Below, piece after piece: positions 16,038 to 22,909 of a stretch of 64,000 nt of DNA. A model generated the notes under the pieces. That model was not told the DNA's origin, ran no database searches, and worked only from the letters and a program-made list of their open reading frames with translations. Origin of the DNA: S015-6 sp964479535 (GTDB lineage: Bacteria; Desulfobacterota; DSWW01); NCBI GenBank assembly GCA_964479535.1, contig CAYZMM010000028.1, positions 1-64,000 on the forward strand, read 5' to 3'. Within the stretch, counting starts at the first letter, position 1. Every line of letters begins with the position of its first letter. The position numbers were made by a program, and so were the translations under genes.

Positions 16038-16928
16038 CTACTCTTCTTGCTTCTTCCCGTACAGCCACATCATGGCGCCCAAAAAGCCGTAAAGGGCGAT
16101 GGGCGGGATGAAATGCTTGAAGATGGCGTGCTGCACCTTCTCGTTCAACTGGATCACGGGCGTGTGCCCCAGGACGGGAAGGCCGAGATCGGCGAAGGGT
16201 ACACTCGACAGATAGAGCCATGTCGTGCCCCCGACCTCGTGCTCGCCGTAGATGTGGGGAACATACTTCTTCGGCTCCTTCTTCATCCGCTCGCGGGCTG
16301 CGATCAGCAGTTCCTCACGCCTGCCGAACGTCATCACCTCGTAGGGGCAGATGTGAGCGCAGGCCGGCGGCTTCTCTTCCTTGCTCACCCGCTCGAAACA
16401 GAACGTGCACTTCTGCACCAGAGGCGTGAAGGCGTTGAAGTACTCGTAGGCCGGAATCTGGAACGGGCAGGCCACCATGCAGTACCGGCAACCCATGCAC
16501 TTCCAGCCGTCGTACTGCACCGAACCGCTCTTCAGCTTCTCGAAAGCCCCCACCAGGCAGGCGGATACACAGGCCGGATGGTCGCAGTGCATGCACTGCA
16601 CCTTCGCGTAGACCGGCTGCCCTTCCCCTTCCGGTCCTGCGAAGCGGTTCACTACGGTATACGAAGTCGCGTCCGGCCTCCGGAGGGTATCGAAGACCGA
16701 CATGTCGCTGAACTCCGCCAGGGGTGCGGAGGGAAGCTCGTTCTGCTTCTTGCAGGCCCATTCACAATGACGGCATCCCACGCACCGTGTGGTGTCCACG
16801 AGCATGCCCCACCGGTCCGGGTTGAGCCGGTCGCTCGAGGAGGACCACGCCGGGGTCGAGGGGTTGATCAGAGCGGCACCCCCCCCGGCAACGGCCAGCT
16901 TGAAGAGGTCTCTCCTGTTGATTCCCAT
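16038..16928 (-). CDS. Tat-exported 4x[4Fe-4S] ferredoxin subunit with C-terminal anchor (HmcB-like)
   Basis: This 296-aa protein starts with a twin-arginine signal (NRRDLFKLAVAGGGAALI) and has the cysteine groups CVGCRHCEWAC, CMHCDHPACVSAC, CMGCRYCMVACP, CTFC and CAHICP, giving four cubane clusters. A C-terminal hydrophobic helix near 270-288 (IPPIALYGFLGAMMWLYG) should anchor it, as in HmcB. It should lie on the periplasmic side and link the cytochrome to the NrfD-like subunit whose gene starts 48 bp downstream. A 240-bp gap with an AT-rich promoter-like stretch separates it from the CCG gene upstream. Confidence 0.92.
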   Translation of the reverse strand: MGINRRDLFKLAVAGGGAALINPSTPAWSSSSDRLNPDRWGMLVDTTRCVGCRHCEWACKKQNELPSAPLAEFSDMSVFDTLRRPDATSYTVVNRFAGPEGEGQPVYAKVQCMHCDHPACVSACLVGAFEKLKSGSVQYDGWKCMGCRYCMVACPFQIPAYEYFNAFTPLVQKCTFCFERVSKEEKPPACAHICPYEVMTFGRREELLIAARERMKKEPKKYVPHIYGEHEVGGTTWLYLSSVPFADLGLPVLGHTPVIQLNEKVQHAIFKHFIPPIALYGFLGAMMWLYGKKQEE

Positions 16929-17058
16929 GAACGATCTCCTGTTGGATTCTGCCGGGCCGAGCCCCTGGGCCCCTGTCCGCCGGCCTCCAGATCGAGTGTT
17001 TTACGGTCTTCGCTTGGATGGGACGAAACCCGGGCGCATAATCCCTAGGCTTTCCGTA

Positions 17059-17086
17059 AGACTTATATATACCATACGTGAAGTCT
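17059..17086. promoter_or_regulatory. Inverted repeat in AT-rich leader of the FeS-NrfD-cytochrome genes
   Basis: AGACTT (17059-17064) and AAGTCT (17081-17086) form an inverted repeat around a TATATATA-rich core on the minus-strand leader of the FeS subunit gene. The core could be a -10 region, with the repeat as an operator. No clear -35 box was found, so the promoter call is weak. Confidence 0.35.
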
Positions 17087-17168
17087 GTTTTAAAGTGCAC
17101 GGGTTAGCGGTGCATGGCGCTGCATGCAGCACTCGTTGGAAGGCTTTCGCGACGCGACCCTGTGCGGT

Positions 17169-18164
17169 CTAGACGGTCTCCCCCAGTGCCATACGGCACA
17201 GGTCGGACACGGCGTGCCGCGGCATCTCGTAGGCTTCACAGACCCGCCGCAGGGTCTGGTTGCACATGGGGCAGAGGAAGGAGAGGGTCTGGGCGCCGTG
17301 GCTGCGCGCATCGTCCAGGTTCATCCTGCCGATCTTCATGGACTGCTCCTTGTCCCCCCGCGAAAGAAGGGGTCCCCCGCAACAGAGTGAATGCCTGCGG
17401 TCGTAGGCCCGATCCACACGGACGACCCCGATCCGGTCGCAGATCTCATCCAGGAGCGGGTCCTTGTCCCGGCTGTATCGGGAGGCACAGGGCGCCTGGT
17501 GGGCCACCTTGAGGTCGAGCTTCGTGATCTCCTTTTCGTGGGCCTTCAGGTAGTCGAGCAGGTACTCGTAGAGATGCACCGGACGGAAGGGCACGTGAAT
17601 CCCGTAATCCGGGGCCTTTCCCATCAGCATGGCGTAGCAGTCCTCGTGAAAGCAGACGATCTCTTCCGCCCCTGTGGCCGCCAGGTTGTCCACGAACCGC
17701 TGTGCCCCTTCTCGTATGGGCCGCTCCTGCCCGATGTGGAGGTAACCGATGTTGCAGAAGTAGTCCCCGCCCTTGATCACCGTCAGCCCCTCGAAGATCC
17801 TTCCCTGGAAGATATTCGTGCTCAGGGGCTCCATCATGCAGAGGGAGATCGCGGGCCTGCCCGGCTCCCCCGGCACGACCGAAGACGGGGCCGACGCGGC
17901 CATTTCGAACATGGCGGGGGCCTTCGGGAGGATGGGCAGGCACCGGGTCTCATCCTGTCTCTGCAGGATCAGATCCCAGGGGTTGGCGCCCCTGTCACAG
18001 TATTCGTTGCATCCGCAGCAGGTAACGCAGGCCGTCAGAATCTCCGATTCGCCCGTATCGATGAGGCTCGAGATCTCCTGGACCGCCTTGTCACGATCCC
18101 AGTCCACATAAAGACACTCGACCAGGCAATCCCCACAGCGATCACAGTTCTCCGGTTTCCACAT
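17169..18164 (-). CDS. Cytoplasmic FeS/CCG-domain protein, heterodisulfide reductase D-like (HmcF/TmcB-like)
   Basis: This 331-aa protein has an N-terminal ferredoxin domain (C7-x2-C10-x2-C13-x3-C17 and a second group TACVTCCGCNEYC) and a C-terminal cysteine-rich CCG region, with HQAPCASRYSR, SLCCGGPL and FLCPMC forming the Cx~30CCGx~33CxxC pattern of HdrD/HdrB. Such subunits bind a non-cubane [4Fe-4S] site that reduces disulfides or related partners in the cytoplasm. The first CCG repeat is degraded (FHEDCYAML, CMMEP), so probably only one active cluster site remains. The ATG at 18164 follows GGAAGGAGG. It lies upstream of the FeS-NrfD-cyt c genes and probably forms the cytoplasmic end of that complex. 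Confidence 0.82.
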   Translation of the reverse strand: MWKPENCDRCGDCLVECLYVDWDRDKAVQEISSLIDTGESEILTACVTCCGCNEYCDRGANPWDLILQRQDETRCLPILPKAPAMFEMAASAPSSVVPGEPGRPAISLCMMEPLSTNIFQGRIFEGLTVIKGGDYFCNIGYLHIGQERPIREGAQRFVDNLAATGAEEIVCFHEDCYAMLMGKAPDYGIHVPFRPVHLYEYLLDYLKAHEKEITKLDLKVAHQAPCASRYSRDKDPLLDEICDRIGVVRVDRAYDRRHSLCCGGPLLSRGDKEQSMKIGRMNLDDARSHGAQTLSFLCPMCNQTLRRVCEAYEMPRHAVSDLCRMALGETV

Positions 18165-18184
18165 TGCGAGTCCTCCTTCCGCGT

Positions 18185-18643
18185 TTATCGATACACGTCC
18201 ACCTTGACCCTTCTTCTCCCCCACTCCAGGGCTTTCCTGTGGGAGGAGAAGAACAGATCCAGGCGATTTCCCTTGATCGCGGATCCCGTGTCATGCACCT
18301 CGCCCCATCCGTAACCGGGAATATGCATGATCGTGCCGAAAGGGTATCGACGGATATCCGCTGCGACCGTGCCTCTTCTCGCCTTGCTCCCATCCGCCGT
18401 GACTCCCACCTGCTTCCTCTCCCCCCTCTGCGGCCCGCTCGCATAGACCGGGGGGCCGAGGCAGCATCCGTACTTTCTCTTCCATCCACAACACTTCTTG
18501 CATGCACAGTAGGCGGTCGTCTCCATCAGGACAACCTCTTTGCGCTTGGCGAAGGTCTTCAGAGAATAGCAGCCCTGCAGGGCAAACAGGGCCAGAAACA
18601 CTGTGATCAGGAACCGTTTGCCCTGGACGCCCGAGGGATTCAT
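18185..18643 (-). CDS. 3D-domain lipoprotein (MltA-like double-psi barrel)
   Basis: This 152-aa protein has a lipoprotein signal with lipobox LQGC (about 21-24) and then a Cys-rich segment (AYCACKKCCGWKRKYGCC). A 3D domain follows, recognised by three acidic residues in GVTADG, TVAADIRRYPFGT and EVHDTGSAIKG-RLDLFF. This domain occurs in lytic transglycosylases and Rpf/YuiC-like cell-wall enzymes. It should sit in the envelope and act on or bind peptidoglycan. The ATG overlaps the fxsA stop by 4 bp (ATGA), so the genes are coupled. A 20-bp gap leads to the CCG gene. Confidence 0.85.
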   Translation of the reverse strand: MNPSGVQGKRFLITVFLALFALQGCYSLKTFAKRKEVVLMETTAYCACKKCCGWKRKYGCCLGPPVYASGPQRGERKQVGVTADGSKARRGTVAADIRRYPFGTIMHIPGYGWGEVHDTGSAIKGNRLDLFFSSHRKALEWGRRRVKVDVYR

Positions 18644-19053
18644 GGCTCTCGCTCGTCCGGGTCTATGGTGATCACCGTCGTATGGGAAGCGGAGAATCTG
18701 CTTTCCATACGCTCTTTGACCCATTTACGGAAGGCCGCGCGGGTAGCCGGGATGAGCATCAGAAATCCAAGCAGGTCCGTTAGGACGCCTGGTGTGATCA
18801 GCACGAAGCCGGCGACCAGAATCAGCATTGCATCGATGAGGGGGTCCCCGGGGATTTCTCCCCGTGCGGTGAGCAGACGGATCTTTTCCAGCGTCCGGAG
18901 TCCCTCCAGCTGGGCAAGATAAGCTCCGAGCACGCCCGTAACGACAACGAGGAGGATCGTGTTGACGGCACCGATGATCGATCCGATTTTGAGCAGAAGA
19001 TACAACTCGACCAGGGGAATCAAGGTGAACAGCAGAAAGAGGCGGAGAAACAT
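18640..19053 (-). CDS. fxsA: FxsA family membrane protein
   Basis: This 137-aa integral membrane protein has the FxsA signature: an N-terminal helix LFLLFTLIPLVELYLLLKIG, a second helix ILLVVVTGVLGAYLAQLEG, and a third LILVAGFVLITPGVLTDLLG, followed by a basic tail. FxsA (phage T7 exclusion suppressor) homologues are widespread and their native role is unclear. The ATG at 19053 follows a GGAGGGAAG stretch. It is the first gene of a minus-strand run reaching the redox complex and faces away from the tRNA-Ala gene. Confidence 0.88.
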   Translation of the reverse strand: MFLRLFLLFTLIPLVELYLLLKIGSIIGAVNTILLVVVTGVLGAYLAQLEGLRTLEKIRLLTARGEIPGDPLIDAMLILVAGFVLITPGVLTDLLGFLMLIPATRAAFRKWVKERMESRFSASHTTVITIDPDEREP

Positions 19054-19191
19054 CTGGATCTGTCTTCCCTCCGTGCCGGGAAACATGGGGGCTGAGTGCC
19101 GTCCGGTGCATCGTCCCGGCCTGAAACCACCGAAGGCCTCTTTCCAGCTTACCATGAAAGCCGGAAGTGAATCCAACCGGAGACCTGCACA

Positions 19192-19219
19192 TTGACTTCG
19201 GTGAGGATTGTCCTATAAT
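19192..19219 (+). promoter_or_regulatory. Sigma-70 promoter of the tRNA-Ala gene
   Basis: TTGACT (19192-19197) and a perfect TATAAT (19214-19219) are separated by 16 bp and placed 17 bp before the mature tRNA 5' end. This is the arrangement expected for a strong stable-RNA promoter. Confidence 0.85.
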
Positions 19220-19235
19220 GATCGGTTGACCGTGC

Positions 19236-19311
19236 GGGGCTGTAGCTCAGTTGGGAGAGCGCGTGAATGGCATTCACGAGGTCAGGGGTTCGACTCCCCT
19301 CAGCTCCACCA
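19236..19311 (+). tRNA. tRNA-Ala (anticodon GGC)
   Basis: This 76-nt cloverleaf can be read fully: acceptor GGGGCTG/CAGCTCC, D-arm GCTC/GAGC, anticodon stem CGTGA/TCACG with loop ATGGCAT (anticodon GGC, decoding GCC and GCU), and T-arm AGGGG-TTCGACT-CCCCT. The discriminator is A and CCA is encoded (19309-19311). It stands alone with its own promoter and terminator. Confidence 0.97.
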
Positions 19312-19316
19312 GAGTG

Positions 19317-19352
19317 AAAAGGGGCCCAGAGATTTCGGGCCCCTTTCTTCTC
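19317..19352 (+). terminator. Rho-independent terminator of tRNA-Ala
   Basis: GGGGCCC (19321-19327) pairs with GGGCCCC (19337-19343) around a 9-nt loop. An A-tract lies before it and TTTCTTCTC after it. This is a classical intrinsic terminator directly behind the tRNA. Confidence 0.9.
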
Positions 19353-19450
19353 GGAGCCTGCCTGCGGTCATCCCTTGCGACCATCGTGCCCGGACACAGG
19401 TCCGAAGGGACCCGCGATACGGCTGCGCCGCCTCAAGCAGCGATGCGCCT

Positions 19451-20467
19451 TCAGGTGTCTTCGACGATTCCGTCTCGAAGCGCGTAGGAGGTGGGTACGG
19501 GGATCGGGCCCGACTTTCGGGTGGTGGGATTGTACATATGGCGGTAGGACACGTTTCGTCTCATCTTGGACCACATCCATTCCCAGCCACGCTCGAAATA
19601 CGGACACTCGTCGTTGAAACAGATGTAAAGATAATCCGCCTCGTACCAGTAGTCGATCTCATAGACCGAATGGGGCACCTCGTACTTCTTGAGCCTGTCC
19701 CCGCAATAGGGGCACTGGAATGGATCGTTGGGTGCTTCATGGGGTCTCCCCAGCCTCCCGCTCAGCAGCTCAGCCCGACCCATGCTTGACCGGCTCTTCG
19801 CGTGAGCAATCCAGACGTGTGCCTGGTCTTTCACGGGTCGCTGCTTCCTGCTCGCTTCAGACCGGTACCTCTTTCTCGTACCGTAAGCCGTGACCGGGCC
19901 GAAGGACTTTCCCTTTTCAAAGCTCGAGACCACGGTGGAGAGCCGCTCCTGGTCCTCCATCGCGCTCCACCTTGAAGGGCAGTGCGCATCGTCTGTCATC
20001 GGAGAATACACAACCAGGAAGACGGCGCCGGGCTTCAGCACCCTGGAGACCTCCTCGAAGACCTCATCGGGCGCCTTGAGTGTTTCCACCCCGAAAAAGA
20101 TGGCGGCCCCGTCGAAGAAGTCGCTGCGAAAGGGCAGCGCGGGCTCTGCGTTCAGGTCTGCAAGGACTCGATGGCTCAGCCCATCGTTCTGCATCAACTC
20201 GTCGGCACGGCCCCCCACCCCGGTGACGGTCCGTGAGCCGTTTCCATCCGGCATCAGATTCGCCGGGCCGGGCAGCAACTCCAGGACATGCCCGTTTCCT
20301 TCGGGCAGCAGTTCCTCGCAGGCCAGGTTGATCATCGAGGTGGCTGCAGGGTGAAGCAGTTTCTCCAGCAGCTGCTTCTTTCGAATCCCTCTTCCAGCGG
20401 TCTCCGCGTAAAGTTGTGTCATCTCCTGCTCTCGATCGTCGGGTGGAATGGTTCTCTCTCGCGGCAT
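19451..20467 (-). CDS. SAM methyltransferase-like domain fused to a C-terminal zinc-ribbon region
   Basis: This 338-aa protein has a class I methyltransferase-like N-terminal part: VLELLPGPANLMPDG replaces the usual glycine loop, followed by VLADLNAEPALPFRSDFFD and FEEVSRVLKPGAVFLVVYS. An ogr/Delta-like zinc-binding segment follows near 255-300, with CPYCGDRL and later CFNDECPYF. The tail, rich in aromatic residues (YWYEADYLYIC, WEWMWSKMRR), is conserved-looking but unnamed to me. The glycine-rich SAM loop is poor (PGPANL), so catalytic ability is uncertain. The ATG at 20467 has only a weak ribosome site; 20422 is an alternative. The gene runs towards the tRNA terminator and is not in an operon. 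Confidence 0.65.
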   Translation of the reverse strand: MPRERTIPPDDREQEMTQLYAETAGRGIRKKQLLEKLLHPAATSMINLACEELLPEGNGHVLELLPGPANLMPDGNGSRTVTGVGGRADELMQNDGLSHRVLADLNAEPALPFRSDFFDGAAIFFGVETLKAPDEVFEEVSRVLKPGAVFLVVYSPMTDDAHCPSRWSAMEDQERLSTVVSSFEKGKSFGPVTAYGTRKRYRSEASRKQRPVKDQAHVWIAHAKSRSSMGRAELLSGRLGRPHEAPNDPFQCPYCGDRLKKYEVPHSVYEIDYWYEADYLYICFNDECPYFERGWEWMWSKMRRNVSYRHMYNPTTRKSGPIPVPTSYALRDGIVEDT

Positions 20468-20523
20468 GTTTCTAGTTCGATGAAGCGCCAATTGAGGAGG
20501 ATTCGAGAGACACGGTGAGTTGA

Positions 20524-20553
20524 GGACAAAGGTCAAAGGACAAAGGTCAAAGG
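20524..20553. repeat. Two tandem 14-bp units GGACAAAGGTCAAA plus GG
   Basis: Two exact copies of GGACAAAGGTCAAA followed by GG precede the 161-bp repeat. The CCTTTG-type units at 7134-7163 are its reverse-complement relatives. No gene overlaps it. Confidence 0.75.
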
Positions 20554-20566
20554 CTCATGGGCCCTG

Positions 20567-20826
20567 GGCATCGCGTGGGAGGCCCTGTCCTGGCCCGGCT
20601 TTCGCAGGGCGGCTCGTGGAGGCTTCCCGAGTCCCCGGGTGCATCTGCGACGCCTCCTATTCATCGCGCCCNNNNNNNNNNNNNNNNNNNNNNNNNNNNN
20701 NNNNNNNNNNNNNNNNNNNNNNNNNNNNNNNNNNNNNNNNNNNNNNNNNNNNNNNNNNNNNNNNNNNNNNNACGTTCCGACGTGTGGGACGAGGGACTAC
20801 GTCGCCGGAACATGGAGCCCAAGAAA
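20567..20826. repeat. 161-bp direct repeat, copy 1 (split by an assembly gap)
   Basis: The left half (20567-20671) and right half (20772-20826) match copy 2 at 20860-21020 nearly base for base: one G/A change, and one G fewer in a G-run. The 100 Ns lie exactly at a point where copy 2 is continuous, so the halves add up to a complete unit. This points to an unresolved array of the same unit at the gap. Frames are open across it on several sides, but none looks like a conserved protein. Confidence 0.85.
20672..20771. other. Assembly gap (100 N)
   Basis: This is a run of exactly 100 Ns inside copy 1 of the 161-bp repeat. The number is a placeholder; the true content is probably additional repeat units or nothing. 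Confidence 0.98.
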
Positions 20827-20859
20827 CACCGTGCGCCGTCGGCTGCAGCAGGGGTGAGG

Positions 20860-21020
20860 GGCATCGCGTGGGAGGCCCTGTCCTGGCCCGGCTTTCGCAG
20901 GGCGACTCGTGGAGGCTTCCCGAGTCCCCGGGGTGCATCTGCGACGCCTCCTATTCATCGCGCCCACGTTCCGACGTGTGGGACGAGGGACTACGTCGCC
21001 GGAACATGGAGCCCAAGAAA
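20860..21020. repeat. 161-bp direct repeat, copy 2 (intact)
   Basis: This is a complete unit beginning GGCATCGCGTGGGAGG and ending GAGCCCAAGAAA. It is separated from copy 1 by a 33-bp spacer. Inside is the short palindromic stretch ACGT-tccg-ACGT. No terminal inverted repeats, target duplication or transposase frame was found, so it is a non-autonomous or structural repeat of unknown kind. Confidence 0.85.
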
Positions 21021-21042
21021 GCCGGGACAGGACAGGGCCTCC

Positions 21043-21083
21043 CAAAAAGAAAGGGCTCCCCTTTCGTCGATAAGGGAGCCCCT
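21043..21083 (-). terminator. Rho-independent terminator of the H1-like gene
   Basis: Read on the minus strand, GGGCTCCC (21081-21074) pairs with GGGAGCCC (21060-21053). It is followed by TTTCTTTTT. It lies about 50 bp behind the stop of the Lys/Ala-rich gene. Confidence 0.85.
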
Positions 21084-21134
21084 TCTCTGCGTCCCGCTTC
21101 TTCCGTGACGGAGGCAGGACCGGCTGAAGTCCTG

Positions 21135-21456
21135 CTATTTCTTCTTCTTCGCCACCTTCTTCTTGGTTGCCTTCTTCTTCGCTANNNNNNNNNNNNNNNN
21201 NNNNNNNNNNNNNNNNNNNNNNNNNNNNNNNNNNNNNNNNNNNNNNNNNNNNNNNNNNNNNNNNNNNNNNNNNNNNNNNNNNNNCCTTCTTCTTGGCCGT
21301 CTTCTTCTTCGCTGCTTTCTTCTTCGTGGCCTTCTTCTTGGTTGCCTTCTTCTTCGTTGCCTTCTTCTTCGCTACCTTCTTCTTGGCCGTCTTCTTCTTC
21401 GCTGCTTTCTTCTTCGTGGCCTTCTTCTTCACTGCCTTTTTCTTCTTCGTAGCCAT
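21135..21456 (-). CDS. Histone H1-like Lys/Ala-rich DNA-binding protein (interrupted by assembly gap)
   Basis: The protein opens MATKKKKAVKKKATKKK and is built of K-K-K-A-x pentads (AAKKK, TKKKA, AKKKT). The last readable codons give AKKKATKKKVAKKKK and a TAG stop at 21135-21137. Such proteins resemble eukaryotic H1 tails, AlgP and Hc1-type proteins, and compact or organise DNA. A run of 100 Ns (21185-21284) removes the middle. With exactly 100 bases the two halves are out of frame, so the true gap length differs. AGGAGGAG precedes the ATG, and a terminator follows. The number of pentads, hence protein length, is unknown. Confidence 0.85.
21185..21284. other. Assembly gap (100 N) inside the H1-like gene
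   Basis: This is a placeholder run of 100 Ns in the pentad-repeat coding sequence. Frame comparison of the two sides shows that the real length is not 100. Confidence 0.98.
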
Positions 21457-21947
21457 GAGGCTCCTCCTGTACTTCTGGGCTTTCCTGAATTCGTTTTTCT
21501 GGTTTTTATTACCCCGCCACTTTATAACTTTATATTTAGAACCCAAAACACGGGTGGTTACTGTATTTTGAGCTTGCGGTACTTTAACCACACCAGATAT
21601 TGTATGTCAAGAAAAAAAATAGACATTTTGCAAAAAAGATGTAGCCTTTTTCGTCCCTTTCAAAATCTTGTTTCCTCTCTCTTCGGCATGGAAGAAGAAC
21701 TCCGTTAGTCTTTTTCGGGAGATCTTCGTGCCGCAATCGCCGCTTCGGTTCAAAACGGATGCCTGACTGCACATAACGATTTTGCACGCGGCCTGTCCGC
21801 AAAGCCGCGCTGCAAGCGGCCCCGAGGGGATTGGCCCTTTTGGGAGAAGGTCTGAGCCAGCGTGCCCTGAAAGATCCTGCAGAGGAACCACGAAGTTGCC
21901 TGACGCAGGAGGATCGCACGTCGAGGCGCGAAGGAAATGGAAGGCGA
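21457..21947. other. Non-coding stretch with AT-rich promoter area for the H1-like gene
   Basis: The part next to the H1-like gene (21480-21620) is AT-rich. On the minus strand TTGACA (21610-21605) with a weak TTAAAG after 17 bp, and a TATAAA box nearer the gene, are promoter candidates. The remaining bases to 21947 show no family-like reading frame, RNA gene or repeat that I recognise. One TTTTGCAC octamer lies at 21780-21787. Confidence 0.35.
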
Positions 21948-22880
21948 TCAGCGTCTGAAGATACGGAAAGCTCGCCGCTGGTCGAGCCGGTTCAAGCCGC
22001 ATCGTTTCGCGGTCTGCAGGGCTTCATCGTATTCGTCGCGGGCGATTCGCCTCGACAGCGATGGATGGGTTTGCACTCTGCCGCAGGGTCGGTACTGATC
22101 CATTACGTTGATGTAGGTCTTCTTCGAGAGATGCTCTGCGATCCACATGAATGTCGCTTCGGTTCCCGCAAGATCGTCCGGCATGACCAGGTGTCTAATC
22201 AGGAGCCCTCTCCGGGCCACGCCCTGCAAATCGAGGCACAGGTCCCCCACCTGACGATGCATCTCCAGGAGCGCTTCACGACAAACCCACGGATAGTCCG
22301 GAGCTCCGGCAAGCGACGCGGCGGCTGACTCGTCACTGAATTTCACGTCGGGCATGTAGATGTCCACGATCCCCTCCAGCTGTCGAATCGTCTCCGAGAG
22401 GTCATAGCCTCCCGTGTTGTAAACGAGAGGAATGCGCAGGCCTCCTTCGACGGCCATGGGAAGGGCTTCCAGAATTTGAACAACCACATGGCTTGGGGAA
22501 ACGAAGTTGATGTTGTGGCATCCCCGGTCCTGGAGATTCAGCATGACGCGGGCCAATCCTTCCGGCTCGATTTCCTGGCCGACCCCTTCGTGGCTGATGT
22601 CGTAGTTCTGGCAGAAGCTGCAAAGGAGATTGCAATGGGTGAAGAAGATGGTGCCGGATCCGCCCTGACCCACCAACGGATCCTCTTCTCCGAAATGCGG
22701 ACCAAAGCTCGAGAAGACCGCCTTCCGCCCCGTCCTGCAGAAGCCCCTCTCATCTTCCAACCGGTTGACGCGGCACCCTCTCGGGCAGAGTTCGCAGGAG
22801 GCGAGGCGCTCGATCAGGCTTCTGAGCCGGCCCTCATATTCTCCGGAGCGGAGAGTTGCCAAGTAACTTGGCTCCTTCAT
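21948..22880 (-). CDS. PflX-like radical SAM protein (pyruvate formate-lyase activase homologue)
   Basis: This 310-aa radical SAM protein has the cluster motif C83-x3-C87-x2-C90 (CNLLCSFCQN), followed by a conserved YDISHEG stretch. An accessory N-terminal cysteine group sits at C29-x2-C32-x3-C36 and C48 (CELCPRGCRVNR, GFCRTG). This matches the PflX/COG1313 group, whose target is unknown; it is not a close AdoMet activase of a neighbouring glycyl-radical enzyme, as none is present. NTGGYD and MPDVKFSD are other family landmarks. The ATG at 22880 follows GGGGG by 7 bp. It lies 29 bp after the glyoxalase II gene on the same strand. Confidence 0.85.
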   Translation of the reverse strand: MKEPSYLATLRSGEYEGRLRSLIERLASCELCPRGCRVNRLEDERGFCRTGRKAVFSSFGPHFGEEDPLVGQGGSGTIFFTHCNLLCSFCQNYDISHEGVGQEIEPEGLARVMLNLQDRGCHNINFVSPSHVVVQILEALPMAVEGGLRIPLVYNTGGYDLSETIRQLEGIVDIYMPDVKFSDESAAASLAGAPDYPWVCREALLEMHRQVGDLCLDLQGVARRGLLIRHLVMPDDLAGTEATFMWIAEHLSKKTYINVMDQYRPCGRVQTHPSLSRRIARDEYDEALQTAKRCGLNRLDQRRAFRIFRR

Positions 22881-22909
22881 GGTCATGCCCCCGGATGGCG
22901 GGCGGGCGT

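Noticed and set aside
20567..21020. Insertion sequence or MITE
   Set aside because: No terminal inverted repeats, target duplication or transposase frame are visible; the unit is a plain direct repeat.
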